Shown: positions 23,132 through 34,534 of the stretch, in pieces
Layout of the letters: each line of letters begins with the position of its first letter
How positions within the stretch are numbered: position 1 is the stretch's first letter
NCBI RefSeq assembly: GCF_001625215.2
Contig: NC_030389.2
Location: forward strand, 45,063,454 to 45,127,453
Direction: 5' to 3'
Origin: Daucus carota subsp. sativus
Taxonomy: Eukaryota; Streptophyta; Magnoliopsida; Apiales; Apiaceae
DNA length: 64,000 bases
Notes under the pieces: generated by a model
Databases searched by the model: none
What the model saw: only the letters and a program-made list of their open reading frames with translations
Told to the model about the DNA's origin: nothing
Translations under genes and position numbers: made by a program

Positions 23132-24307
23132 ATTCGAAGTGAAAGCAAGGGCTTTCTTTTTCTTGACTTAATTAGTTACTAATTGTGAGTAATTAGCAGG
23201 ATATTGGAAATAATTAGTAAGTTTGAAGTGGTTCCTGAAGATTTCTGGGGTGGGAGACTAGATCTTCAAGAATTTCGGGATAAATTTGTATATGTACTTG
23301 AATACGGTGTTAATTATTGTTTAATAACATTGTCACATCTGTTCAAGTTTGAGTTACTGATGTTCTGGTTTTTCGTTAATTGTTTTTTTGTTCATAGTTA
23401 TTATTTGTCTGTGATTGTGTTCATTATGATTGTATCGTATCGTCACAATGATCCTGTACAACCGCTTAAGAATTGTTGCAAGGCTCTTCTGCATCTCTTT
23501 CTCCCTGTGGAGTAAACTATGAAGGTTGGAGAATCGGAATATTACATTTGTTGATCCTTGCAGCTGGAGAAGGGTTGCCTGCTCTTCCGATGGCTACTGC
23601 TCTGTGAGTTGCTTAACCTTATAATCTTTAACTTACATAGATCTGAGAAATTTAATGGAAAATTCTGAAAAAATTTGGGAATTCAGTTGTTAGTCATCTT
23701 CCGGTATATGCTTGTACCTCTTTTAATAGAAAAAAAATGAGTTGTTAGTCATCTTACGGATTTAGTTGATGATTGTGTAAATGATCCTTGACCATCAGTG
23801 ACCAAGGACCGAACCCCATATATTAATGAGTCTTAAGAGATCGAGAGCTCAAGCAAATTAAAACCCGGATGAGCTAGCAGAATGCTGAAAGTGTCATGTA
23901 TGTTTTCTAAATTGTGCAAATGAGCATTACTAACTAGCAGATCCTGTTGTCTGAGCATATTAGAAATCTTGATGGTGTATATAATTTGTCTTAAATAATC
24001 ATAAAATTAAACATGCCTTCAAGTAATTTCTCAACAACATTATGACAATATTTTATAGCTAAAAATTTCACATAGTTACATAATAACTGTGACATCATTA
24101 TTACATCAAAATTTATAACACATGTTACTGAATGTTTGAACTGATCCAATCTAAGAGCTTTGACTTTACATGGTTTATATCAATACCAACAGAAACACAA
24201 CTAGCAAGCATCACACAGGGTGCATATACACACACATACAAACTTTACTGTGTGTACTTTATGCTCATCATTAAGATTCTTTGTCTGTGCTGAAGAGGGT
24301 ATGCTAA
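23132..24307. other. Intergenic: MADS 3' flank, receptor-kinase fragment, TBL promoter
   Basis: Apart from the kinase fragment at 23473-23730 the stretch is AT-rich single-copy DNA. The open frame 23204-23515 has no recognisable domain and reads into the fragment. Confidence 0.6.
23473..23730 (+). pseudogene. Fragment of the upstream LRR receptor kinase (exon 1 end, exon 2, intron 2)
   Basis: The sequence ttgcaaggctcttctgcatc matches exon 1 of the kinase (around 17098-17148). It then jumps from gaactatgaag straight into the middle of exon 2 (ggagaatcggaatattacat), so intron 1 and about 50 bp are missing. It continues through the exon 2 donor into intron 2, including ttagtcatcttccggtatatgc. 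Because intron 2 is kept, this is a DNA-level duplicate with an internal deletion, not a retrocopy. No useful frame remains. Confidence 0.8.
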
Positions 24308-27300
24308 ATGGTCATTTGGTTAAGAGCTGGAGCTGAAAAAAGCTGGAGTTATATGTCAGTTTGCTTACTCTGCATCTCTCAAAAGAGGGTACTTTCTGGA
24401 TTTGTAGTTTCACTTGTCTTTCTTACTGTGTTTCTGTTTGATCTTTCATTCAAGACTCCTTTTTTAAATCCAATTTTTCGAGGATTTAACAGTTTAAGTT
24501 CAAATTCTAGTTACTTTAGTAATACTACTGATGCTAAATTGACCAATTCTTGGGATTTTTCTGGAATATCCAAAAATGAGACTTTTGTTAGTGATAGTGG
24601 AAATGGAGGTGATTTTGAGGATGCCCCTTTGAGAAATTTGTCTAATTTGGTTAAAGTTGGAAGCTTTGTCGCGGATAGAAATGTAACTGTTAAGGAAAGT
24701 AATGTGGGAAAATTGGAGGATAAGGGTAATGCAAGTTTAGTTGATGATACTGTTGGTTACCGAGACGGTTTGAGTTTTGGTAATGGGACAAGTTTGGTAA
24801 GTGGTGATGATAAGATTGGTGATTTGTCGGATAATGGAGAGAATGGTGCACTGCTACCTAGTTCTGAGGTGAAGCTTCCTGTAATTTCTTCGGAAAAAGT
24901 TAATGGTAGGTCAAAACAATCCCAAATTCCAGAAGTGCAGAAAGGTTCACTGGAAAAATGTGATATTTTTGATGGAAGGTGGGTTAGAGACAATACAAAG
25001 CCATATTATCCTGTAGGTACTTGCCCTCACATTGATACAGTTTTTGATTGTTACCTCAATAAGCGACCGGACAGTGAGTTTGTGAAATGGAGATGGCAGC
25101 CAAACGATTGTGATATCCCAAGGTACTACTAGTCTCAATTCCCTGAATAGATTTGAATCCCCCCTGTTTATGTGTTTTTACTATACAAGCTATCCTAACA
25201 AATACCGTATATATGTAGAGTTAAGACTCAATAAGATAATATCCATTGGTAGTGTTAAAGAGGCAATATCCATTGGTAGTGTGTCAAAAGAGATTAAGAC
25301 GTAGATCCTTTGCCTCACTATAGCTGTTAAAGGCTTAAAGAAACTTGGTGAAGAGCTCATTACTTTGATGTAGTACTCAGTTTCGTTTGTTGTTTTCTGA
25401 AGGTTGTAAAAGTTTGGAGGTGGGAGCATTAGGGAAGATGAACTAATTCTAGAGCAGGTAGATAATTTTAACTCACTGTGAACTATGTTGCAGAACTAGT
25501 GTGACTAGTGTCCGATGCTGTAGTAAATACCCTAATTTCTGTTGATCTGTACCCGGGACTTTGCAATGTCTTTGTATTGCAAGATAGTTAGCTTTCGTAT
25601 TATACAAATTGATTGACATTGTAGCAACTTGTGCTCAAAATTGTAATTATTTAACTTAGCATAGTACTACAAAATAGCTATCAATATTTCTTTGTTTTCT
25701 GCTGTCGTTATTGCAGTTTAAATGCAACCGACTTTTTGGAAAGACTCAGAGGTAAAAAACTGGTATTTGTTGGAGACTCGCTGAATAGGAATATGTGGGA
25801 GTCCCTTGTCTGCATACTTCAACATAGTGTGAAGGACAAGCAACGAATTCATGAGAAACAGGCTCAGGAGACATCAGGAGGAAAGGGGTTCAGAAGTCAA
25901 GGATTTCATGCATTCAGATTTGAGGCAAGCATAAACATTTGACATTTATCTAAAGCAATTTACTTATTTATCTTACCAGTATTGCTTCTGGCTCTCTTTG
26001 TAGGACTATGATTGCACTGTGGAATTTGTAACATCTCGATTCCTTGTCAGAGAGTCATCTTTCGAGGCAAAGAATGGTTCTTTGGAGACGCTAAGACTGG
26101 ATCTAATGGATCAGAGCGCTTCAAAATATTACAATGCTGATTACCTGATTTTCAATACAGGTCATTGGTGGTCGCATGATAAAACCTCTAAGAGGTTAAT
26201 GCATTTCCTTCATATTTTCCTCAGTTTTTCGTAATTTTCCAGCCATATTATTACATACCACTGTGCCACACACCTGTGAACCAGAAATTTGAAAGTATGG
26301 TCAAGCGGAGACTAAGCAGTCTTTATATAAATTCATACAGAGCAAAGGACTTGATAATAGGAAGTATCAGTGTAAAATCTGTGACTAATTTTTTCTTTTT
26401 TATTGATATAACAGACTAAACTATTACCAGGAAGGTAATATTGTACACACAAGACTTAAGGTACATGATGCTTACAGGAGGGCACTCAGGACTTGGGCTA
26501 GATGGGTTGATGAAAACGTCGATAGGAAGAAAACTCAGGTTATCTTCCGGGGATACTCAGCCACCCACTTCAGGTATAAGCGTATAACTGTTTCCTTCTG
26601 CCTTGCATCTGGTAACATCTATTAATCCTTGTGTTCTTATCTAATAAAAAAAACTTGTTTTTTATATATCTTTATGTCATATGATGCATAAATAGTATTT
26701 GTAAAGCAAACAATTCCGCTTGCCTAATTCACTTAATAATCACCTGTTAATTTGAAAAGCCTGTTTCATATGAGTTTTCTTGACGGTTCTTTGTGTGATG
26801 CTTGGCAACCTTGTTATAAACTAGATTGTATCCGTGGAAGACCCGACTTTCTGCCATCTTTAATCTTCTCTGTTGTAGTCAGAGCACACTAGGTTAGTAA
26901 AAAAGAGATGCCTGTCTGTGGTCTCCAGCAGACTGTAACAATTTTAACTCGTTTTTCTTGCTTTGTTAGTGCAATGGATACTTTTATATTGATCTGTCAT
27001 AAAGTTTGTTGGATCCTAGTCATGATCCTCTGCTGTATAGCCATTGAAAATTTTACTGATCCTTCTTTTTTTAGTGCTTTAGGCTAACTCTTCAGAAAAT
27101 AATACAAGTAAACTGTTAAATAGTCATCCTATGTGTTTCCTTGTCCAAAATCTGTTATGGTTTTCGCGTCCTTAATTGTTTAATTTGATGCATTGCAGAG
27201 GAGGCCATTGGAATACAGGAGGTCAGTGTCATCAAGAAACTGAACCAAGTACCAACGACATTCACCTAATTAAATATCGTTCAAAGATGAGAGCTCTGGA

Positions 27301-27532
27301 GCGTGTGATCCAAGACATGAAAACACCGGTGATATATCTAAACATTACTAAGCTCACGGACTACAGAAAAGATGCACATCCTTCAATTTACAGATCAGAA
27401 CAAACTGCTGGGCATTCTGCAATGCATCTCGAGGATTGCAGTCATTGGTGTTTGCCTGGAGTACCAGATACTTGGAATGAGTTGTTATATGCTTCTCTCT
27501 TGAAAACTGGAACCGGATCATGGAAAGCCTAG
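24308..27532 (+). CDS. Trichome birefringence-like (TBL) polysaccharide O-acetyltransferase
   Basis: Golgi type II membrane protein of the TBR/TBL family, whose studied members O-acetylate wall polysaccharides such as xylan, mannan, xyloglucan or pectin. Exons: 24308-25122, 25717-25924, 26004-26194, 26415-26573, 27199-27532. An N-terminal TM segment ([19 protein letters not shown]) and a long Ser/Asn-rich stem are followed by the TBL/PMR5N domain ([33 protein letters not shown]). The catalytic region has GDS motif [34 protein letters not shown] and the DXXH motif [17 protein letters not shown]. It most resembles TBR/TBL2 relatives, but the acceptor polymer cannot be told from sequence. Intron 2 starts with GC (GAG|GCAAGC at 25925). 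The frame is complete; Met at 24353 is an alternative start. Confidence 0.93.
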
Positions 27533-28550
27533 GCTGAGATCTTGTCAAAGTTCTGCAGAATGTGAAAGGTTTGAACTTCATGTATCCTGGTGCTTATTTT
27601 TTTCTTTACTCAGTTTCTCAATTACAAACATTCATATATGATCCTATATTCAATCTCTCACTCTTTTGACAACCAGTCCATCTAAAATCTTAAGGTCAGG
27701 CACGAGAACTCTGATACCATGTTGAGAACCCATCCATCTAAAACCTTAAGGTGTTAGAGGAACGCCCCAAATGGATCTTATGCTATATTTCAACACATTC
27801 TTTAAACAAATAGTAACACTTTCTGCACTTCTCATTTGCTCAGAATTAGTATATATAAAGTTCAATCATGATTGATTCATCATAAATTTAGAATTACAGA
27901 ATACAAAGCAGTACATCAAGACTCTTGCATTTCGAAACCTTAGCAAACAACTTTTATTCATACACATACATTTTCCTCACAGAAAACCAGATAGTTATTA
28001 CATTACCACAACATAAGCTGATACAGATCCAAACACTAGCCATAAAGAAAACTCGAAGAATCGAGTTCATTGCCTTTCTGTGACTTGCCAGTTTGCCACA
28101 CATTAGCCAAAGCCCTCAGACTCATTGATAGAACTTCTCAGAAGCTTCATCTTCAAATTCTGCAGTGCATGCCCAAGCTTTCTAGTGTTTTGCAGACCAT
28201 GCAGATGGCTAAAGCATGCACAAACTATCTAAATTTGGAGCATGACTCCAAATTGCCATGTTTTTCTCAATCCATTGAAAGATTAGTGAACTTAATCCAA
28301 GAAACTGGATAATTATGTATATGTAACCTTTCAATGGTTGGAAAAACTAGTGGAGAGACTAAGTTACAACCCTGGGGCCTTTAAATAGCTGATCAACAAG
28401 AAAGAGCTGTAATATTGAATAATTGTATCATTATCCAAAACATACTTTTACTGTTTACTTTATTTTAAAAATTATATGACTAAGCCTGATTGGATTGTCC
28501 TCCATTACTCTAAGCGGTGAGTTTATCTTCCGTTATTCCCGAATATTATA
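27533..28550. other. Intergenic: TBL 3' flank with an LTR-retrotransposon relic
   Basis: At 27709-27719 the sequence ctctgatacca matches the 3' end of initiator tRNA-Met, the usual primer-binding site of plant LTR retrotransposons. It is flanked by two similar blocks (ccatctaaaatcttaaggt and ccatctaaaaccttaaggt). An 80-residue frame at 28070-28312 has no recognisable domain; I do not call it a gene. Confidence 0.45.
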
Positions 28551-28802
28551 CTCCCTCCCATTTAATTTAATTGTATACGTTTCTTTTCAACTGCTCGACA
28601 CGCATTTCAATGCTCTTATAAAATATAATTACGTAACTTATTTTTGAGATTTTCTTTTTCTGAATAAAAATATAACATCCAAACTTTAATTCAGAAAAAG
28701 AAAATTTTAAAAATAAATTACACAACTACACTTTACAGGAACATTAAAGTCCGTGCCGCGTCCGCGTCCCCCAATATATACAACTCAGGGGGACGGAGGG
28801 AG
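28551..28802. mobile_element. Stowaway MITE
   Basis: 252 bp, beginning ctccctcccatttaa and ending gggggacggagggag, with TA at both borders (28549-28550 and 28803-28804). These are Stowaway ends (ctccctccgtcccc). Confidence 0.85.
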
Positions 28803-29060
28803 TAGTTGTTAGTGTTAAATAACATTCTAGTTTCTGACTTTTAGATGAATATCCAGCCATATACTTATTTTTAACTAAAATAGGTGTGCTTTCATCATGA
28901 AATTACATGTCAAGAGGGTAATAAGGTTATTTAGCCCTAAAATCCATCCATATTTTAATAAAATCTCATTGGTCCATGCTTTTGAGTTTAGATTATTACT
29001 GTCGTCTCATTGGTCAATGCTTTTGAATTTGGTTTATTGATGTCGTTTGTTTAATTATTA

Positions 29061-29283
29061 CTCCTTCTGTCCCTTTAATTATTTTTTTTTATCTTTTTAA
29101 CTCTTTAACACGTATTGTAAGATGCATATAAAAGATAGATTAACTGTCTGTTCTTAGAATTTTGTTTTTCTGAAAATATATAAAAATTTAAATATTATTT
29201 TTTTATTTAGAAAGTGATAAACAATTTTTCAAATTATATTCTATAAAAATCATTTTCAATATATACAATTGAAGGGAGGACAT
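29061..29283. mobile_element. Degenerate Stowaway MITE
   Basis: Begins after TA with ctccttctgtccctttaatt and ends near ttgaagggaggaca. The terminal repeats are diverged but pair over about 15 bases. Confidence 0.6.
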
Positions 29284-29547
29284 AATATATTTTTTTATCG
29301 CTGGCGGTGTATACTCTATAGTGTTTCCACTAACTCATGCTCATCCAAAACTGCTTTTTAAACTCCTCATAGTCATATCCATCTAATTTCCCACTTATCC
29401 GGTGCTTGGGCCGTGGCAACTTCTTATTGGGTGAAGCTAGTGACGCATGTAAAATACGTGCCACGCGTTTTTGGACGTGTCAACTTACGGAAAAAGGACT
29501 TATTTTGACTTATTTTTAAGAAAAAATATTTGGTGGTTAACATTAAA

Positions 29548-31463
29548 CTAGTTGAGAAGCCGCGCGATTGCGGCGCCCTATAAAAATTATATTAATGATT
29601 CAATATTAATATTTGTAAAATAAAATAATTTTGTGGCTGTTTATAAAAAATATATTAATGTTTCAAAATTAATAATTGTAGGATAAATTTAATTTATATT
29701 ATAAAAATCTTGATGTAATACCAATACTAATATATAAAATTGCAAAATTGAACTATAATTCATGGAGAAAAAATGAAAATAAATTTATACACGTAATTAA
29801 CAATTTAAAGTATGACGAATCTTAATTTTATTTGTTTTTTTAAAAAGTAATCATGTTCTTACATTGTCACCTTCTTCCAATTTTTTTTGAATTGATTGTG
29901 CACAAAAACATCTAACTTAAATCTATGAGATAACGGTCTATAACTACCCTTGCTTGTAACAACTTATATTTTTTAATACTGTATAAACAACCTCTACTTA
30001 AAAGTTGCTTGAACGGAGCAAACAGATAATGCATGAATAATAGATGATCCAAAACCCAACAATCTATATGGGTATTTATAGATGAAGAGAAACTTGTGTG
30101 CTACTCTTTCCCATAATTAAATAATCCGAAACAAAATCAGATTAAAATTTTCAAACTACTATGTATTCCATAAATAGTTTGAAACAAAATCAAATTCTAA
30201 AACTTGCTTCTAATATATCCGAAACTAAACAAGATAGTTCTAATTTTTGATATTTTTCATCCAAAAATTTCAGAAAATTAGAAAAATAGAATGAAGCAAT
30301 GTGAGAGGCAAAATCTTGATGTAATAAGCTTCACCATCAAAAATCGAGCAAGAGATTTATATTATAAAAATCTTGGGGAATTGATAAATAAGCTCCCCGT
30401 TTTACTATTTAAGCTCTAATTCCATGTTTTATACCACAATTACCCATACTTTTTACCCATGTTTCATCCATATAATAGGTGATTATGCTATTTGGGTAAA
30501 GAAAAAAATTAAAATGGAGCTTAAATAGTAAAATTTGGAGCTTATTTATCAATTCCCAAAATCTTGATGTAATACCAATACTAATATATAAAATTGTAAA
30601 ATTAGACTATAATTCATGGAGAAAAAATGAAAATAAATTTATACACGTAATTAACAATTTAAAGTATGACGAATCTTAATTTTATTTGTTTTTTTAAAAA
30701 GTAATCATGTTCTTACATTGTCACCTTCTTCCAATTTTTTTGAATTGATTGTGCACAAAAACATCTAACTTAAATATGTGAGATAACGGCCTATAACTAC
30801 CCTTATTTGTAACAACTTATATTTTTTAATACTGTATAAACAACCTCTACTTAAAAGTTGCTTGAACGGAGCAAACAGAAAATGCATGAATAATAGATGA
30901 TCCAAAACCCAACAATCTATAGGGGTATTTATAGATGAAGAGAAACTTATGTGCTACTCTTTCCCATAATTAAATAATCTAAAACAAAATCAGATTAAAA
31001 CTTTCAAACTATTATATTCCAAAAATAATTTGAAACAAAATCAAATTCTAAAACTTGCTTCTAATATATCCGAAACTAAAGAAGATAGTTCTAATTTTTG
31101 ATATTTTTCATCCAAAAATTTCAGAAAATTAAAAAAATAGAACGGAGCAATGTGAGAGGCGCCACCTACACGCCCCTCGCTTCTCCATTAAAAATCGAGC
31201 AAGAGAACTATCACGTAAATAATTTGTCTTTCCCATTATTAAATATAATCTGAAACAAAATCAGATTAAAACTTTCAAGCTACTATATTCCATAAATAAT
31301 TTGAAACAAAATCAAATTCTGAAACTTGCTTTTAATATACCCGAAACTAAAAAAAATAGTTCTAATTTTTGATATTTTTCACTTAAAAATTCCACAAAAT
31401 TAGAAAAATAGAACGGAGCGATGTGAGAGGTGCCACCTACCGCTCGCTATAAAGGTATATTGA
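29548..31463 (-). mobile_element. Non-autonomous Helitron 1 (1,916 bp)
   Basis: On the minus strand it starts TCAATATACC at 31463 and ends CTAG at 29548, inserted between A (29547) and T (31464) as Helitrons are. Seven bases inside the CTAG end lies a hairpin, gccgc...gcggc (29559-29574). It has no Rep/helicase coding sequence. The inside is a tandem duplication with an 853-bp offset (29706 against 30559, both aatcttgatgtaataccaat) plus a third partial copy from about 31206. A Mutator-type MITE sits in the second copy. The ends match Helitron 2 at 52294-54126. Confidence 0.85.
30376..30557. mobile_element. Mutator-type MITE nested in Helitron 1
   Basis: 182 bp with terminal inverted repeats gggaattgataaataagctc, flanked by a perfect 9-bp target duplication aaaatcttg (30367-30375 and 30558-30566). 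The uninterrupted repeat copy at 29706 shows the empty site. A 9-bp duplication is typical of Mutator-like elements. It has no ORF. Confidence 0.85.
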
Positions 31464-32686
31464 TTTCTCTTTCGGCCAATAACAGGCCCAATGGGTCATT
31501 GATGAATAGTTTACTTACATGCGGGCCTCAACGAACACGGCAGTGTCACATGAGCTGGGTGTAAGCGTATAAATTACACAGTTATATGAAAAATGCTTGG
31601 GGGACCGTACAAAATTTTGTAACATGTGATGAGTATTAATTGAAATAATATTGTTTATTTTTTTCTCAAAAAAAAATAAAAATATTTTTTATTTTAAAAA
31701 TTCGACTACATATAAATATTTTGATAATAATTACGAGAATAGTGATCATTTCGTGTCGTATACCGTTCGGTACACGACACGAACAATACATGACACGAAT
31801 TGTCAGCTCTAATCTATACACCCGTCTTGGTGTCTCACCCTCGGACCGTCCCCGGCAATCCGAGTATTAATTATTTAGTTGATGTTTTTTTCTTATTCTT
31901 TTTTTGTTTATGTTGGACTATATATTCTCTGAAGCGAATCGTCCCATGCAATATATATTTCCAGCTTTACCTGTCAAACTCAGCCAAATCAATCAATCAA
32001 AGCCCAGTGTTGTCAACTATGGATTACATATCACGTAAGTGTATATATATACACTTCTCTGCATGCATACAAAAGAAACTATACCCATGCTATACAACAG
32101 TTTCTAGTACAACTGTGAATTCAAAAATCTCCTCCCACCAGTAATCATTGTTCGAACAAGATAAAAATTATATGACGAGACATTTTTGTAATTTTGATGA
32201 ATGCAATGACTGGTGATGTTGTCACTACGGGATTCTACTCTGAAATCTAGACATATTATAGCCGAATGGGTGTAACAGTCCAACAGTAAATGGAACTTGT
32301 TGGTTTAAAAAAGTGTTTATTGTTAAAGGAAAAAAAATAGATTAAAATTGAGAAGTAAGGAAAAACTTATACATTGTTATACAAATAGGTTAGGAAAAAT
32401 AGAAACAACTTCTCTTCAAATGTTTCTGCTAGTTCCTAAACACCACGAATATATCATGCACCGAGCTTTCTTTTAACAGGAGATCATATTATATTCTTAA
32501 CATATATTTTTATTTGAGAGTCTCATTTGAATCATAGTGTATTCTTGCATGTATCTTACTCGAGAATCTAATTTGAATCGTAATGTATTCTATATACACC
32601 GATTTGGGACTGCACATATTTTTTTATTGATTTGAATTTCAATAACATATAAAATAAGTTGCTAGGAGGGAATTATCAGTAATAAC
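31464..32686. other. Intergenic between Helitron 1 and a hAT element
   Basis: No convincing gene. A 15-bp stem hairpin lies at 31750-31783 (ttcgtgtcgt...acgacacgaa). The frame 31800-32144 encodes a Phe/Cys/Ile-rich chance peptide. Confidence 0.5.
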
Positions 32687-33441
32687 TAGGGGAGAGCACG
32701 GTGCGGATCGGTGCGGTTTTAGGGTAAAACCGCAACCGAAACCGCAAGTGTTCGGTTTTTAAAATTGAAAACCGCAACCGCAACCGAACCGCCGGATCGG
32801 TTTCGGTTTCAAAAAACACCGGTTCGGTTTCAAACAGTTCGGTTTCGGTTTTAAAACCGCAATAAATAAAAATAAGAAACATACTTCCAAATTAAAATAG
32901 TAGATAATTTATGTTGATTCGATATATACTTTAAATTTAATAATGAACCACATTATTATATTATCGGATTTAAACAAGATTAGATTACAAATGAAACTTA
33001 TATATTATGTGGGGATCATGATTGAAGTAGATTAGCGGACTCAGTTGTAGTGATACTAAAATAAAGTACTCGGTGGAAGAACTCGTCCGGATAAAACAAT
33101 TTTAACAAAACAATGTCAGCACATTTCAACCCCACTTCCCAGTAATCTCTCTTGTCTTCATTTTACTTTCTTCATTACATTTACATATTATATATAAATT
33201 ATGTGTAATATACACATATATATATAAATATAAATAATATTTATTTTAATAATCGGTTCGGTTCGGTTCGGGTTTTTGCGGTTCGGTTTTGGTCTAAAAC
33301 CGGAACCGCAACCGTTATAATCGATTCGGTTTTTAAATTTTCAGTTTCGGATCGGTTCGGTTTTAGACGGTTCGGTTTTGATCGGTTTTCACCGATTTCG
33401 GTTACGGTTTCGGTTTCAATTCGGTTTCTTGCTCACCCCTA
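32687..33441. mobile_element. Non-autonomous hAT element with iterated cggtt motifs
   Basis: 755 bp, ends TAGGGGAGAGCA and (reversed) TAGGGGTGAGCA, flanked by a perfect 8-bp target duplication gtaataac (32679-32686 and 33442-33449). Both signals are diagnostic of the hAT superfamily. About 150-180 bp at each end consist of repeated aaccg/cggtt motifs, which resemble subterminal transposase-binding arrays. The middle is AT-rich with no transposase. Confidence 0.88.
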
Positions 33442-33613
33442 GTAATAACATTGGTACACTGGTCCAAGCATGAAGAATTTGGTGCCTTTTGAAAATTAAT
33501 AAAAAAACAATTTATATGTCATAAGTTTTAACAAGAATTTACACAAAACTTGATTTTATATCCTCGCTGGTCTATAAAATTTGGTATTCTATAGTTTTAT
33601 CCCAAATTTTTTA

Positions 33614-33860
33614 GGGAAATCTACAAAACTACCTACCTTTTCTTTAATTATTTACAAAAATACTACCTTCCAGAATTCTTTTTAAAAATACCTTTTCATA
33701 AAATCTTTTTTTCAAAAATACTGTTTGCAACTTTTGCAACCTCATCTGCAACTCCAGGCGGCGCCAGCCGTGTTGCAACCTCTTTTGCAACTTCATATGC
33801 AACCAAATTCCTGATTTCAAGTTCCAGTTTTCAAATGTCGTTTTCGACCTCATTTTCGGA

Positions 33861-33914
<54 letters not shown>

Positions 33915-34525
33915 TCCGAAAATGAGGTCGAAAACGACATTTGAAAACTAAAACTTGAAATCAGGATTTGTAATTGCATATATGGTTGCATATGGTTGTA
34001 TTCAGTTGCATATGGTTGCATTCAGTTGATTCTATTGTAATCTAATGGCCCCGCCAGGGGCACACCATACATCTGTTGTTACTTACAGTTTTCAGTTGCA
34101 TTTAGTTGCAACTGAGGTTGCAAATGAAGTTGCAACTGCAGTTGCAAATGAAGTTGCAACTGCAGTTGCAACTTCATTTGCAACCTCATTTGCAACTTTT
34201 GCAACCTCATTTGCAACTTTTGCAACTTACAGTTTTCAGTTGAACTAGTTGCAATTGCAGTTGCAACTGTTGCAACTTTCCATTTTTATTTGCAACTTTT
34301 GCAACCTCATTTGCAACTTTTGCAACCTCATTTCCATTTTTATTTGCAACTTTTGCAACCTCATTTGCAACTTTTACGGCTGCGCCGCCCAAGGTTGCAA
34401 ATGAGGTTGCAAATCGTATTTTTGAAAAAAAAAAATTTATGAAAAGGTATTTTTAAAAACAATGAAAAAGATGGTAGTATTTTTAAAAAAATAATTTTAC
34501 AGATGGGTATTTTTAAAAAGATCCC
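33614..34525. mobile_element. Non-autonomous Mutator-type element with nested palindrome and ttgcaac repeats
   Basis: 912 bp. Ends gggaaatctacaaaactacc and (reversed) gggatctttttaaaaatacc, flanked by a perfect 9-bp duplication aatttttta (33605-33613 and 34526-34534). The terminal inverted repeats extend more than 150 bp with gaps. Inside lies a 58-bp-arm palindrome around an (AT)n core (33809-33967) and an array of ttgcaac/gttgcaa motifs (34085-34400). The frames it creates (VANEVA repeats) are not genes. Confidence 0.85.
33864..33910. repeat. (AT)n core of a near-perfect palindrome
   Basis: About 47 bp of alternating AT flanked by inverted arms ending cggaatcg and cgattccg. Confidence 0.9.
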
Positions 34526-34534
34526 AATTTTTTA

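Noticed and set aside
28070-28312. 80-residue frame (MPFCDLPVCHTL...)
   Set aside because: No domain, no promoter, no splice partners; kept only as a note in the intergenic entry.
29559-29574. GC-rich hairpin as a possible terminator or tRNA piece
   Set aside because: Its position 7 bases from a CTAG end, with a matching TC end at 31463, makes it the Helitron 3' hairpin.
31800-32144. 114-residue frame on the plus strand
   Set aside because: Low-complexity hydrophobic peptide without recognisable family or gene context.
32676-32882. Open frame rich in ETE/FRLR on the minus strand
   Set aside because: Generated by the cggtt repeat of the hAT element.
34045-34392. Open frames with VANEVA/VATAVA repeats on both strands
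   Set aside because: They are translations of the ttgcaac array inside the Mutator-type element and have no domain or start context.
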